From the NCBI RefSeq assembly GCF_015244565.1, contig NZ_JABCQG010000003.1:168475-232474 (forward strand): 64,000 nucleotides of DNA, given 5' to 3'. The stretch comes from Gluconobacter vitians (GTDB taxonomy: Bacteria > Pseudomonadota > Alphaproteobacteria > Acetobacterales > Acetobacteraceae). A program made the translations under genes and the position numbers. Below, piece by piece: positions 8,472-17,278 of the stretch (its first letter is position 1; the number at the start of each line of letters is the position of its first letter). The notes under the pieces were generated by a model, which did not search any database, had not been told where the DNA came from, and worked only from the letters and a program-made list of their open reading frames with translations.

Positions 8472-9188
8472 TCAGGCGGGCTCGGCCACCTGTCGGGGGA
8501 GCGGGGCGCACAGTTTTTCGTCGATCAGGGGCGTGCCTGCATAGACGTTCTTGCGGGCCGTGACGACATGCACTCCGCCGCAGGGCAGGCGCAGTGCGCG
8601 GCCTGCCCGTTCCATCAGGCGACCCTGCGTGACTGACAGTGCGGCGGGTGGAGTCATCAGCGCGGAGGAATGGTGTTCGATCCGGAACAGGGTCTGGTCG
8701 AGCAAGCGGGTCAGCTGGCCGCTGCTGTAAGGGATGCCGTGACCGAACGGTGTGGCGTCGGTATGGGCCCAGTAGCCCGAGCGGTTGGGGACCACCAGCG
8801 TCAGGACGCCGTCATCAGTAAGCGTGCGCCAGATGGCCCGCAGGAAATCCGGAGCAAAGCGGGTGAATTCGAGCCCGTGGACCACGAGGACACCGTCCAT
8901 CGACAGGTCATCGAAGGGCAGGCGGCCGCTGTCGACGATGCAATCCCTGCGGGAGGGGCGAATGATTTTCTGCGTCTGCGGGTGGAGAAGGCGGGCGGAC
9001 ACCGCGCAGTCGGCACTGTCTGGAAGGTAGGGCGCCGTGTAGCCGATCCCCAGGATGCGGCGGCCCCGCATGGGGGGCATGAGGCTTTGCAAACGGTCAT
9101 TGAGGAGCAGGGCCGTGCGCTGACCCTGCCGACTTTCATAGAAAGTGGTGGCATCATCGGAACGGGTGCGGGCCAGAGACGTCAGCAT
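8472..9188 (-). CDS. Class I SAM-dependent methyltransferase-like protein
   Basis: 238 residues from ATG 9188. [13 protein letters not shown] occupies the place of the SAM-binding GxGxG loop. [19 protein letters not shown] resembles motif II/III of methyltransferase family 11 proteins, and the C-terminal half has [19 protein letters not shown]. The substrate is not evident. It is divergent from gloB with only 40 bases between start codons, an arrangement common in alphaproteobacteria. The glycine loop is not canonical, so activity is likely but not certain. Confidence 0.75.
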   Translation of the reverse strand: MLTSLARTRSDDATTFYESRQGQRTALLLNDRLQSLMPPMRGRRILGIGYTAPYLPDSADCAVSARLLHPQTQKIIRPSRRDCIVDSGRLPFDDLSMDGVLVVHGLEFTRFAPDFLRAIWRTLTDDGVLTLVVPNRSGYWAHTDATPFGHGIPYSSGQLTRLLDQTLFRIEHHSSALMTPPAALSVTQGRLMERAGRALRLPCGGVHVVTARKNVYAGTPLIDEKLCAPLPRQVAEPA

Positions 9189-9228
9189 GCAGTTACCTAA
9201 TCAGCAAGACAGTCCAAGGGGAACAGTC

Positions 9229-9945
9229 ATGCCACTCGATATCAAGCCGATTCCGGTTCTCTCAGACAATTATGCCTGGCTGCTGACTTCGACCGAGGGG
9301 CCGCGCGCCATTGTGGACCCCGGCGAGGCGGGGCCGATCATGGACGAGATCGGAGAGGGGCGGCTGGATATGATCCTGCTGACCCATCACCATGCCGATC
9401 ATACGGGCGGGACGGATGCGCTGCGGGAGCGTTATGGCGCGAAAGTCTATGGGCCGCGCCAGAACAGGGAATGGCTGCCCCGGCTGGATCATGACGTTGA
9501 GGACGGAGAGAGCTTCCCGCTGGGGAACACGCAGATCCGCGTTCTCTCAACACCGGGTCATGCGGTCGGTCATGTGTCCTATGTCGTGCCCGATGTGCCT
9601 GCGCTGTTCTGCGGCGATGTGCTGTTCAGTCTGGGCTGTGGACGTCTGCTGGAAGGGACGGTGCAGGAACTGTTCGACAGTCTGCACCGCTATGACAGTC
9701 TGCCGGACCGGACGCTTGTCTGTGCGGGGCATGAATATACCCGCTCCAATCTGGCTTTTGCGCTGCATGTTGATCCCGATAACGAGGCGTTGAAGGCGCG
9801 TGCCGGAGAAATCGAGCGTCTGCTGGAAGCGGGGCGGCCGACGCTGCCGGTAACATTGGGGATGGAACGAAAGACCAATCCTTTCCTGCGCGCACCGGAT
9901 GTCGCGACCTTCGCACGGCTGCGAAAGGAAAAGGACAGCTTCTGA
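9229..9945 (+). CDS. gloB: Hydroxyacylglutathione hydrolase (glyoxalase II)
   Basis: 238 residues from ATG 9229, preceded by AAGGGGA at about seven bases. The frame extends upstream to 9145, but that part overlaps the divergent gene. The metallo-beta-lactamase metal motif THHHADHTGG is present, with further ligands in TPGHAVGHVSY and CGDVLFSLGCGR, and CAGHEYTRSN. The C-terminal NPFLRAPD is typical of glyoxalase II. It hydrolyses S-lactoylglutathione to lactate and glutathione in methylglyoxal detoxification. Confidence 0.95.
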   Translation: MPLDIKPIPVLSDNYAWLLTSTEGPRAIVDPGEAGPIMDEIGEGRLDMILLTHHHADHTGGTDALRERYGAKVYGPRQNREWLPRLDHDVEDGESFPLGNTQIRVLSTPGHAVGHVSYVVPDVPALFCGDVLFSLGCGRLLEGTVQELFDSLHRYDSLPDRTLVCAGHEYTRSNLAFALHVDPDNEALKARAGEIERLLEAGRPTLPVTLGMERKTNPFLRAPDVATFARLRKEKDSF

Positions 9946-9952
9946 GGATACG

Positions 9953-9987
9953 AAAAAAGCCCCGTCTCTTTTGAGCGGGGCTTTTTT
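9953..9987. terminator. Bidirectional intrinsic terminator between gloB and the bd oxidase operon
   Basis: AAAAAAGCCCCG / CGGGGCTTTTTT-type inverted repeat with a ten-base loop, with A and T runs on both sides, between two convergent transcription units. Confidence 0.93.
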
Positions 9988-10006
9988 ATGAAGCAGCTTC
10001 AGGCTG

Positions 10007-10156
10007 TTACCAGCCGAAGATGACCTTCTTGAGCAGTTCGGCTCCAAGGCCGACGACGACAACGCCGCCAGCCCAGATGGCCACGAACCAGCCCACACGT
10101 TTCATCCAGTTCAGGAACCCCGTCTTCTGATCGGGCTGTCCGTATTCGATGCGCAT
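10007..10156 (-). CDS. 49-residue single-helix protein of the bd oxidase operon (DUF2474/CydX-type)
   Basis: A small gene of 49 codons. A hydrophilic N-terminus with GQPDQKTGFLNWMKR is followed by one membrane helix (about residues 22-40, WFVAIWAGGVVVVGLG) and a short LLKKVIFGW tail. It starts 18 bases downstream of the cydB-like stop codon and ends next to the operon terminator. Short single-helix proteins of the CydX and DUF2474 kinds accompany bd-type oxidases and stabilise them. The position and topology fit the DUF2474 kind seen with cyanide-insensitive oxidases. The assignment is by topology and context. Confidence 0.82.
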   Translation of the reverse strand: MRIEYGQPDQKTGFLNWMKRVGWFVAIWAGGVVVVGLGAELLKKVIFGW

Positions 10157-10174
10157 GGGCCGGGTTCCCTGTTC

Positions 10175-11200
10175 TTAATGGTAATGGTGTCCAGCGGACA
10201 TTTTCCCGCGGAACACGTAGTACGAGTAGGCCGTGTAGGAGAGGATCAGCGGCAGCAGGAACATCGTACCGACCAGCAGGAAGGTCTGGCTCTCCGGCGG
10301 AGAGGAAGCCTGCCAGATGGTGATGGTCGGCGGCACGATATACGGCCACACATTGATGCCCAGACCGCTGAAGCACAGGAAGAACAGGCCCAGTGTTGCG
10401 ACGAAGGGCAGCAGGTGCGAGCGCGGGTTGCGCAGGCCGAAGAACAGGACACCTGCCAGCACCACGACGGCCACCGGAACCGGAGCGACCAGTGCGAGCT
10501 GCGGCATGGCAAGCCAGTGCTGCATGTACGTGGTGTGCAGCATCGGGGTCCAAGCGGAGACCAGCGCGATTGTGATCAGCATCAGCGCACCGAGACCGAA
10601 GGAGACCCTGCGCATCGTATCGTGCAGTTCACCTTCGCAGCGCCAGAGCAGCCACGTTGCACCCAGAAGACCGTAGCCGATAACCACGGCCAGTCCGCAG
10701 AACAGTGCGAAAGGGGAGACCCAGTCGAAGCTGGAGCCCACGAACACATTGTTCTCGACCTTGATCCCCTGAATGAGGGTTCCGAGGATAACGCCCTGCA
10801 TGAAGGCCGCCACGAAGGAGCCCGCGCAGAATGCCGTGTCCCAGAAGAACTGGCTCATCGGGGATTCCGCCTTGAAGCGGAACTCGAAGGACACGCCGCG
10901 CAGGATCAGGGACAGCAGCATGAACAGGACCGGCAGGTAAAGCGCCGGGAGGATCGTGCCGTAGGCAACGGGGAAGACACCGTAGAGTGCGGCGCCTCCG
11001 AAGATCATCCAGGTCTCGTTGCCGTCCCAGACGGGAGCGACGGTGTTGACCATGAGGTTACGGTGATCGTGGTCCTTTTCCTTGAGGAAAAGGATGCCGA
11101 TCCCGAGGTCGAAACCGTCAAGGCAGATATAGAGGAAGATGGAGGTTGCTGCGAGCAGCGCCCAGACAACGGGGAGCCAGAAGCCGGCTGTTTCTGTCAT
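10175..11200 (-). CDS. cioB: Cytochrome bd-type (cyanide-insensitive) quinol oxidase subunit II
   Basis: 341 residues from ATG 11200. It has eight or nine membrane helices and CydB family signatures: LYICLDGFDLGIGIL near the N-terminus, PVWDGNETWMIFGGAALYGVFP, and RGVSFEFRFK. The length is that of the short CioB branch. Subunit II binds no heme ligands itself but is needed to assemble the oxidase, which passes electrons from ubiquinol to oxygen in the inner membrane. Only five bases separate it from subunit I upstream; the small DUF2474-like gene follows. Confidence 0.94.
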   Translation of the reverse strand: MTETAGFWLPVVWALLAATSIFLYICLDGFDLGIGILFLKEKDHDHRNLMVNTVAPVWDGNETWMIFGGAALYGVFPVAYGTILPALYLPVLFMLLSLILRGVSFEFRFKAESPMSQFFWDTAFCAGSFVAAFMQGVILGTLIQGIKVENNVFVGSSFDWVSPFALFCGLAVVIGYGLLGATWLLWRCEGELHDTMRRVSFGLGALMLITIALVSAWTPMLHTTYMQHWLAMPQLALVAPVPVAVVVLAGVLFFGLRNPRSHLLPFVATLGLFFLCFSGLGINVWPYIVPPTITIWQASSPPESQTFLLVGTMFLLPLILSYTAYSYYVFRGKMSAGHHYH

Positions 11201-11205
11201 GGTTC

Positions 11206-12633
11206 TTACTCCGCCATGCCAGCGTCGGGCTGGGGCTGATGGGAGACCTGTGTTGTTCCAGCAGCACGCTGGGGCTGATCTTCAGCCGGGCCGTGCTGAT
11301 CGGGATGGGGTTCTTCAGCGAAAGTCCGCAGCAGGATGGTGATGCCGCCAGCGAACACGATGAAATAGACGACCACAAAGGCGATCATCGACGTTGCGAT
11401 GTTCGGAAGTGCGATCGGCGAGACGCTGTCGGTCGTTCTAAGCAGGCCATAGACCGTGAAAGGCTGACGGCCGACTTCAGTCGTGACCCAGCCGCAGAGC
11501 AGGGCCAGGAAGCCTGCGGGCGACATGAACAGCGCGATCCGGTGCAGAAGCGGCGTGTCGTACAGCTTGCCTTTCCAGCGCAGATACAGCGACCACAGGC
11601 CGACCAGCACCATCAGCATGCCAAGGGCGATCATGATGCGGAAAGAGAAGAACAGCAGCGGTGAGTAAGGACGATCTTCCTTCGGATAGTCCTTAAGACC
11701 CGGCACCTTGCCGTTGAGACTATGCGTCAGGATCAGCGAGCCCATGTAGGGGATGGCGATCTTGAAATGCGTGGTCTCGTTCTTCATGTCCGGGATGCCG
11801 AACAGAAGTTCAGGCGCACGGCTTTCAGAATCCCAGTCGCCTTCGAGGGCTGCGATCTTGGCCGGCTGGTATTCCAGCGTATTCAGGCCCTGCGTATCAC
11901 CGGCCAGAACCTGGATCGGAGCGACGATGGCGGCCATCCACATGGCCATCGAGAACATCAGGCGGACCTGTTCGGAGGCCTGACGGCCTTCACGACGGGC
12001 CTTCAGAAGGTGCCATCCGGCAACGCCAGCCACAATGAACGCCACGCAGAGGAAGGCTGCGAGGCCCATATGCACGAGGCGGTACGGGAAAGACGGATTG
12101 AAGACGATCTGCCACCAGTCAACCGGCAGGAACCGGCCGGTCGCCTCGTCGACACGATAGCCGCGCGGTGTCTGCATCCAGGAGTTGGATGACAGGATCC
12201 AGCTCATGGAGATCAGGGTGCCGATCGAGACCATGCAGGTGGCCGCGAAGTGCAGTCCTTTGCCGACGCGGTTGAGGCCGAACATCATGACGCCGAGGAA
12301 CCCGGCTTCAAGGAAGAAGGCCGTCATGACCTCATAGGCCAGCATCGGGCCAAGGATTGGACCAGCTTTCTGTGCGAATGCCGACCAGTTGGTCCCGAAT
12401 TCGTAAGACATGACAAGGCCGGAGACCACGCCCATGCCGAAAACGACTGAAAAGACTTTCAGCCAGTATTTGAAGAGATCAAGGTAGGCGTCCCGTCCCG
12501 TCTTGAGCCAGAGCCCTTCGAGAACGGCGAGATAGGCCGCCAGACCGATTGAAAATGCCGGGAACACGATGTGAAACCCGACGGTAAACGCGAATTGAAA
12601 TCGCGCCAGGAATAGAGCCGACAAGCCAAACAT
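11206..12633 (-). CDS. cioA: Cytochrome bd-type (cyanide-insensitive) quinol oxidase subunit I
   Basis: 475 residues from ATG 12633 (MFGLSALFLARFQF). Heme and channel residues are visible: the His in FTVGFHIVFP (heme b595), the glutamates in LAYEVMTAFFLEAGFLGVMMFG, and the His in RLVHMGLAAFL (heme b558). The quinone-loop region is short and leads to GWVTTEVGRQPFTVYG, where most family members have Trp after QP. The short loop is characteristic of the cyanide-insensitive oxidase branch. The C-terminal tail is hydrophilic (HPDQHGPAEDQP). The enzyme is expected to oxidise ubiquinol at low energy yield, as in fast-oxidising acetic acid bacteria. Confidence 0.95.
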   Translation of the reverse strand: MFGLSALFLARFQFAFTVGFHIVFPAFSIGLAAYLAVLEGLWLKTGRDAYLDLFKYWLKVFSVVFGMGVVSGLVMSYEFGTNWSAFAQKAGPILGPMLAYEVMTAFFLEAGFLGVMMFGLNRVGKGLHFAATCMVSIGTLISMSWILSSNSWMQTPRGYRVDEATGRFLPVDWWQIVFNPSFPYRLVHMGLAAFLCVAFIVAGVAGWHLLKARREGRQASEQVRLMFSMAMWMAAIVAPIQVLAGDTQGLNTLEYQPAKIAALEGDWDSESRAPELLFGIPDMKNETTHFKIAIPYMGSLILTHSLNGKVPGLKDYPKEDRPYSPLLFFSFRIMIALGMLMVLVGLWSLYLRWKGKLYDTPLLHRIALFMSPAGFLALLCGWVTTEVGRQPFTVYGLLRTTDSVSPIALPNIATSMIAFVVVYFIVFAGGITILLRTFAEEPHPDQHGPAEDQPQRAAGTTQVSHQPQPDAGMAE

Positions 12634-12852
12634 GTCGATTGCCTTCTGGGTAGATGGCGAGACGAAGGAACCGTCAGGAGGAGTGTCGGACCCCCGGGGG
12701 ACCTCCGCACGCACAACAGGATAACGGAGTTGTGATCACTTCGCGTGTTGCTGTCTTGTGAACCTTCTTAACGCATTTATCCAGAAAAAGTTTGTTACCC
12801 CGGCCATGATTTTAACAGAAATCAATGCGTTCGCGTCAATTTTTTCAACTGC
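12634..12852 (-). promoter_or_regulatory. Upstream region of the bd oxidase operon
   Basis: 219 bases between cioA and the DUF2125 gene. Read on the minus strand, TTGACG (12839-12834) and TTAAAA (12815-12810) are separated by 18 bases and form a possible promoter. The later leader contains a CCCCCGGGGG palindrome (12691-12700) that could form a hairpin about 60 bases before the start codon. I see no convincing FNR or ArcA site. Confidence 0.4.
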
Positions 12853-13917
12853 TTATGGCGTCTGGAACTTACTGTTGAGAAGTGCCGAAAAGGCCTGTGT
12901 GTCCGGGAGCATCCGGCCATTAATGACTGGAACGGACAGAGCGAGCGGTCGTTCCCTGAGACCCGGTGCGACAGATATTTTTTTCACCATCGTCTGTAGT
13001 GCTGTCTGAAGGTCCGGTGCGAGATGCGACTCTATGTCCGGGCGCTCAAGCAGGCGGATGGCGAGGTCATGCCATCCGGTGAGGGTGAGGGTGAGTGTCC
13101 CGTTCGCATCGGGCAGGTCCAGACCGCCAGACAGTCCAATGCGACTGTCCGGAGAGAGGGAGGCCGGAGAAGCGGAGGCCTCCTGCAGCAGAAGGCGACC
13201 ATAAGAGGCGGGGTCGAGAAGCGAGAGATCGCTGGAGACGCGCGATGCCGTCAGGGCGATCGCAAGGCGGACAGTCTTCAGATCACCTGAAAGACCATAA
13301 GGCAGGGGGAAGCCGGTTACGCCTGCGGCCTGCGCAGCGAGGCCCAACCGGGTTGCATCTGCCGGGGCTTCGGGAAACCGGATGATACGTCCTGAAAGAG
13401 CGTTGAGGAAGACCTGCTTCTCAGGCCAGAGACCGGAAAATGTCAGATCCAGTCTCGTGGTCGAAAAAGACAGGCTGCCCGGATTTGCGACGCGGATCTG
13501 GAAGGCCGGAGTAAGAGCGGTCAGGATATTTCCATTCTGCACAAGACGCGCGGCCTGATGTCCCGTCATTGAGAGCGTCATGCCCGAACGCAGCAATGTG
13601 ATCCACGAGCCGCCAAGACGAATGTGTTCCCCGGCCCAGCCTGCATCATAGGGCGCGCCTGTGGAGGCGTGATGTATCGCGTTCAGGCGGTCCAGTTCGA
13701 CCCAGGCGCCAAAAGGCCAGCCGCCTCTCCGCAATGGAGTCGTCTCAATGACCCAGCCATTTTTGTGGGTGCTGGCCAGAGCCGTCCGGGCCGAGGCTTC
13801 CAGCCTCTGGGTCGTACGATGCCAGAAAACTGTATCAAGAACGGCTGATATTGCGAGAAGCGCAATCAATACCAGAACAGCTCTGCTGTAACGGACAGTA
13901 AAAAACGGTCGATCCAT
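12853..13917 (-). CDS. DUF2125 family protein, probably periplasmic and membrane-anchored
   Basis: 354 residues from ATG 13917; the frame stays open to a TTG at 13956, so the start is not fully certain. One N-terminal membrane segment (about residues 12-30) is followed by a large soluble domain. The family hallmark ETTPLRRGGWPFGAWVEL lies near residues 55-75. The C-terminal region reads as repeating beta strands (GLSGGLDLPDANGTLTLTLTGW). This family is widespread in alphaproteobacteria and has no established function. It lies alone between the oxidase operon and plsC in the same direction, with its own upstream region. Confidence 0.8.
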   Translation of the reverse strand: MDRPFFTVRYSRAVLVLIALLAISAVLDTVFWHRTTQRLEASARTALASTHKNGWVIETTPLRRGGWPFGAWVELDRLNAIHHASTGAPYDAGWAGEHIRLGGSWITLLRSGMTLSMTGHQAARLVQNGNILTALTPAFQIRVANPGSLSFSTTRLDLTFSGLWPEKQVFLNALSGRIIRFPEAPADATRLGLAAQAAGVTGFPLPYGLSGDLKTVRLAIALTASRVSSDLSLLDPASYGRLLLQEASASPASLSPDSRIGLSGGLDLPDANGTLTLTLTGWHDLAIRLLERPDIESHLAPDLQTALQTMVKKISVAPGLRERPLALSVPVINGRMLPDTQAFSALLNSKFQTP

Positions 13918-14166
13918 TGGGCATGTCTTTTCCGGTGGAGCTTGGGGATTGGTCAAGTCCCACCTGTTTTATCCCCAGCCATTCAGAGCGCTTCCGGAAC
14001 GCGGGAAAATGCTCACGAAGGCGTGATTGTCGCCGAAATCCCTGTAACCGGCGGATCATGGAAACCGCGGAAGATCAAGGGATGTGGATGTTCTGTAAGT
14101 GATCGGGTGTCAGGATCGCGTCGGAGACGAAAGAGCGTTGAAAGATTTCAGTTTTTTGCAGACCGG
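13918..14166. other. Intergenic region between plsC and the DUF2125 gene
   Basis: 249 bases. It probably holds the DUF2125 promoter. Short open frames run through it on both strands, but none has a ribosome binding site or protein-like composition. A small CACG-AAGG-CGTG hairpin is present near 14013-14024. No RNA gene was recognised. Confidence 0.3.
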
Positions 14167-14919
14167 TCATGCATTTTTCAGGTCCACAGAGTTATCCACA
14201 GGATCGCGGGGCAGGACATGGGTTGTGCACAGTTCGTCCCATGCGCTTTCCAGTGCCTGTGTGAAAGCCTTGCGTTCCTGCTGCGGTGCAAGAGGCTGGC
14301 CGATGACGACATGCAGAACGCCCGGGTTTTTGAGCCATGGACTGCGGTCCCAGAACAGGCCTGAATCAGTCGCGACGGGTACAACAGGAACGTCTGCCTG
14401 TCGTGCCAGGGCGATGATGCCCGGCTGGATTGGATGGCGCTCTCCGGGCAGGGTGCGCGTGCCCTCGGGGAAAATGATGATCTGGCGATTGTCAGCGTGG
14501 GCCGCCTTGGACGCCTGCATCATGTCGCGAAGGGCTTTTGAACCGGCTTTTCGGTCGACAGCGATCATGCCGGTCAGGAGCAGCATCGGACCCACGACGG
14601 GGATGCGGGTCAGCTCGGACTTGATGATATAATCGGGCCGGTCAACGAGGTTCATCCAGATGAAACCATCGAAGAAGGACTGGTGCTGCGAGGCAATCAG
14701 CAGCGGGCCGGAAGGCAGGTTTTCCTGTCCCGTGATCTCGATGCGGACCGAGCAGATCCGGGTGAAGCCGGCGAGAACCGCCCGCGCCCAGAGTTTTGCG
14801 TAGGACAGCGCCAGATCCTGCCGTTTCATCAGGCGGATCGGAATGGTTCCGAGGCCCATGAACAGAGTGATCCAGAACAGATAGAGATTGAACAGGACGC
14901 CGCGCAGAATGCTCATCAT
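14167..14919 (-). CDS. plsC: 1-acyl-sn-glycerol-3-phosphate acyltransferase
   Basis: 250 residues from ATG 14919; upstream codons to 14955 start with TTG and are less likely. The acyltransferase block I is QHQSFFDG (HX4D with Gln rather than Asn before His), block II GMIAVDRKAGSKALRD, block III FPEGTR and block IV VVPVATDSG. An N-terminal membrane helix anchors it to the inner membrane. It acylates lysophosphatidic acid to phosphatidic acid. It follows a DUF218 gene in the ftsE-ftsX transcription unit (43 bases apart). Confidence 0.93.
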   Translation of the reverse strand: MMSILRGVLFNLYLFWITLFMGLGTIPIRLMKRQDLALSYAKLWARAVLAGFTRICSVRIEITGQENLPSGPLLIASQHQSFFDGFIWMNLVDRPDYIIKSELTRIPVVGPMLLLTGMIAVDRKAGSKALRDMMQASKAAHADNRQIIIFPEGTRTLPGERHPIQPGIIALARQADVPVVPVATDSGLFWDRSPWLKNPGVLHVVIGQPLAPQQERKAFTQALESAWDELCTTHVLPRDPVDNSVDLKNA

Positions 14920-14961
14920 GACCGTCTGCACACCAGAAAAGCGGATTGGACACAAGGATTT

Positions 14962-15555
14962 TCAGGCACCATCCAGCCCTTCACGCCCGTCAGGAAGGCC
15001 GGTGAGGGCTCCGATTTCCGCACCGAGAAGCTTGTTGTATTCGCGGAACATCAGAAACAGGGTTCGTCGGGACATCGGTCCCTGAAGAGCGAGGGGGACA
15101 ACCGGGTAGGCCACGAGATCCAGATCGGGGGCCATGCGATGAATTTCGAGCATTGCGCGGCGAATATGGTAACCGGCCGTGACGATCAGGAGCCGCCGGA
15201 GATGGTTGTCGCGGGCCCATTGTGCGGTTTCATGGGCATTGCCGATCGTACTGGTGGCGCGGCGGCCGAGTGTGATCCGGTTTGCCAGCGGTGAGGACAG
15301 GGGGTCCTGCTGAAGATGCAGGATATGCTGGAGCGTGACATGAGGCCCGACTCCCGAAATCAGGAGCAGATGCCCGTAACCGCCCCTGAGAAGCGAGATG
15401 GCGGTGTCAACGCGCTGCTCGCCTCCCGTCAGCGCCACGATGCCATCGCACATGGAAGCGGTTACGGACGTCTTGCCGGCGTCCTGAATGAACCAGCCGA
15501 ATCCCGCCAGCCAGAGGCCTCCCAGCGCCAGACATGCCGAGAGCAGGCGCTTCAT
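14962..15555 (-). CDS. YdcF/DUF218 family protein
   Basis: 197 residues from ATG 15555, overlapping the ftsX stop by ATGA. An N-terminal signal or anchor (LLSACLALGGLWLAGFGWF) is followed by the DUF218 core: DGIVALTGGEQRVDTAISLL, LLLISGVG, NAHETAQWARDNHLRRLLIVTAGYHIRRA. Some DUF218 members (ElyC, SanA) affect envelope integrity, but the biochemical function is not settled. Position between ftsX and plsC in alphaproteobacteria suggests an envelope role. Confidence 0.88.
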   Translation of the reverse strand: MKRLLSACLALGGLWLAGFGWFIQDAGKTSVTASMCDGIVALTGGEQRVDTAISLLRGGYGHLLLISGVGPHVTLQHILHLQQDPLSSPLANRITLGRRATSTIGNAHETAQWARDNHLRRLLIVTAGYHIRRAMLEIHRMAPDLDLVAYPVVPLALQGPMSRRTLFLMFREYNKLLGAEIGALTGLPDGREGLDGA

Positions 15556-16457
15556 GGCAGACGCCGGAGCCAGACGAGAACAACGGTCTGGGCGGTCATC
15601 CAGCCCAGACAGGCGGCAATCAGGGGCAGGGCTCCGAGCTCTTCAAGTAACATGCGCGGCAGGACGTGCAGGGTTGCCCACCAGCTTGCGAATATGTCCG
15701 TCCATGTGTTCGTGGGAAGGGCCGGGCCTGTTTCGTGTGAAAAAGGCGCCAGTTTCCGGGCCAGCATGGTGATGACCGGGCTGAGGAACAGCAGGCCCGT
15801 GAGACCTCCGGCGAGGCTGAGCAGTGCTGCGCGCCCTGCGATCCTGCTGGAGATCGTCAGGTCTCCTGCGCCGAGGAAATGGACGATCTCGACGGCCTTG
15901 CGCTGGGCCATGACGGAGCGCCGTACGGTCATGCCGACTGACAGGACTGCGATGGCTGCAATGAGGCTCACGGCCAGCCAGGCGCAGGCGACCAGACTGC
16001 TTCCCAGACCGTTCAGGCGTTCGCCCCAGCGGCGATCCTCTTCCACAACGGCTTCGGGAAGGGCTTCATGAACGACGGCGCCGAGATCAGGTGTTCCCGT
16101 ATGCGCGACGATCAGGACGACGGGCAGGGAAAGCCCCGGCAGGTGTCCGCTGCTGGAAACCTGCCCCAGCCATGGCGCCAGAAGGGTCTGGACCTGCTGC
16201 GGGGAGAGTTCCCGGACGTTAGTGACTTCCGCTGTCCTGTGCAGGGTCTGGATCAGGGTGTGGGTGCGGTCTTCGAGTTGAGGCGTATCGGACGGGATCT
16301 CGATCGTGGTGGCGTTACGGGCAGCACTCGACCAGCCTTCGGCAAGAATCTGCACTCCCGTCAGTCCGGCGAGGGAGAGACCGGCCAACAGGGTCATCAG
16401 GGCCACAAGAAGGGGCAGGCTGCCGGAACGCAGGCCGGGTGAGACAGGCGCGCTCAC
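15552..16457 (-). CDS. ftsX: Cell division protein FtsX (ABC-type permease)
   Basis: 301 residues. It starts with GTG 16457, overlapping the ftsE stop by four bases (GTGA). One N-terminal helix is followed by a periplasmic domain of about 120 residues (residues 45-160) and three C-terminal helices, the FtsX topology. It partners with FtsE to control periplasmic amidases at the division site. The sequence is diverged, as usual in alphaproteobacteria. The identification rests on topology and on ftsE. Confidence 0.9.
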   Translation of the reverse strand: MSAPVSPGLRSGSLPLLVALMTLLAGLSLAGLTGVQILAEGWSSAARNATTIEIPSDTPQLEDRTHTLIQTLHRTAEVTNVRELSPQQVQTLLAPWLGQVSSSGHLPGLSLPVVLIVAHTGTPDLGAVVHEALPEAVVEEDRRWGERLNGLGSSLVACAWLAVSLIAAIAVLSVGMTVRRSVMAQRKAVEIVHFLGAGDLTISSRIAGRAALLSLAGGLTGLLFLSPVITMLARKLAPFSHETGPALPTNTWTDIFASWWATLHVLPRMLLEELGALPLIAACLGWMTAQTVVLVWLRRLP

Positions 16458-17155
16458 AGGGTTCCGCTCCTGTGGAGTGCGGGCTCGTCCTGCGGGGCTG
16501 GGTCTGCGAGTGTGCCATCGCGAAGGACGATGGATCTGGCTGGGGCTTCGCGGACCAAGGCCTCATTATGCGTGGCGACGATGACGGTCGTTCCCATATC
16601 TACCAGTTCCTGAAACGTGCTCAGGAGGCGGCGTGCCTGTGCGTCTTCCAGGGCGTTGGTAGGTTCGTCGGCGAGGAGCAGTTCCGGCCGGCCGATCAGG
16701 GCGCGGGCGATGGCGGCGCGCTGCTGTTCGCCGCCGGACAGCGTGCCGGGCCGCTTGTCCGCAAGATGTACGACATCCAGCCATTCCAGCACGGCGAAGG
16801 CCTCTCGCCGTGTGTCGCGTTCGGAGGCGCCGCGCAGTCTCAGCGGAAGGGCCACATTGTCGAACACCGTCCATTCCCCGATCAGGCGATAGTCCTGGGG
16901 CACAAATCCGATGCGACGGCGCAGATTGCGCAGGGTGGATCGGCTGGCCTGGCTGACGGAAACGCCAAGCAGGTCCATCTGACCGGCTGAGGGGCGCGTT
17001 TCGAGCGTCAGGAGGCGAAGGAGACTCGACTTGCCGGCGCCCGATGGGCCGAGCAGCCAGCGGAACTCACCCTTTGGTACGGTGAGCGTCAGATTCCGCA
17101 GAACGGGCTGTCCTACGCCGGGAGGCATCATCGAGACATTCAGAAGGCGGATCAT
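16454..17155 (-). CDS. ftsE: Cell division ATP-binding protein FtsE
   Basis: 233 residues from ATG 17155. The ABC ATPase motifs are all present: Walker A GPSGAGKSS, Q-loop FVPQDYRL, signature LSGGEQQRAAIARAL, Walker B LLLADEPTNAL and the switch histidine in VATHNEAL. It is first in the ftsE-ftsX-DUF218-plsC unit and is divergent from a zinc-ribbon protein gene. Confidence 0.95.
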   Translation of the reverse strand: MIRLLNVSMMPPGVGQPVLRNLTLTVPKGEFRWLLGPSGAGKSSLLRLLTLETRPSAGQMDLLGVSVSQASRSTLRNLRRRIGFVPQDYRLIGEWTVFDNVALPLRLRGASERDTRREAFAVLEWLDVVHLADKRPGTLSGGEQQRAAIARALIGRPELLLADEPTNALEDAQARRLLSTFQELVDMGTTVIVATHNEALVREAPARSIVLRDGTLADPAPQDEPALHRSGTL

Positions 17156-17278
17156 AGCGCTTTCATTGAAAATACAGGCAATCTATTAACCATTTAATAA
17201 CGATCTTTTCGTCATAACAGCGAGGCACAAAGATCAGGCTATGCCGGATCAGAGCCGGCTGTCGAAGGGATTGATTGA
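17156..17278. promoter_or_regulatory. Divergent promoter region of ftsE and the zinc-ribbon gene, with a TTAACCAT motif
   Basis: An AT-rich patch holds TTAACCAT at 17186-17193 followed directly by TTAA at 17194-17197. TTAACCAT resembles the CtrA half-site known from Caulobacter. Whether CtrA regulates here is only a suggestion. Confidence 0.35.

Noticed and set aside
13918..14166. A small protein gene or RNA gene between plsC and the DUF2125 gene
   Set aside because: The open frames lack ribosome binding sites and family features, and no convincing RNA fold was seen.
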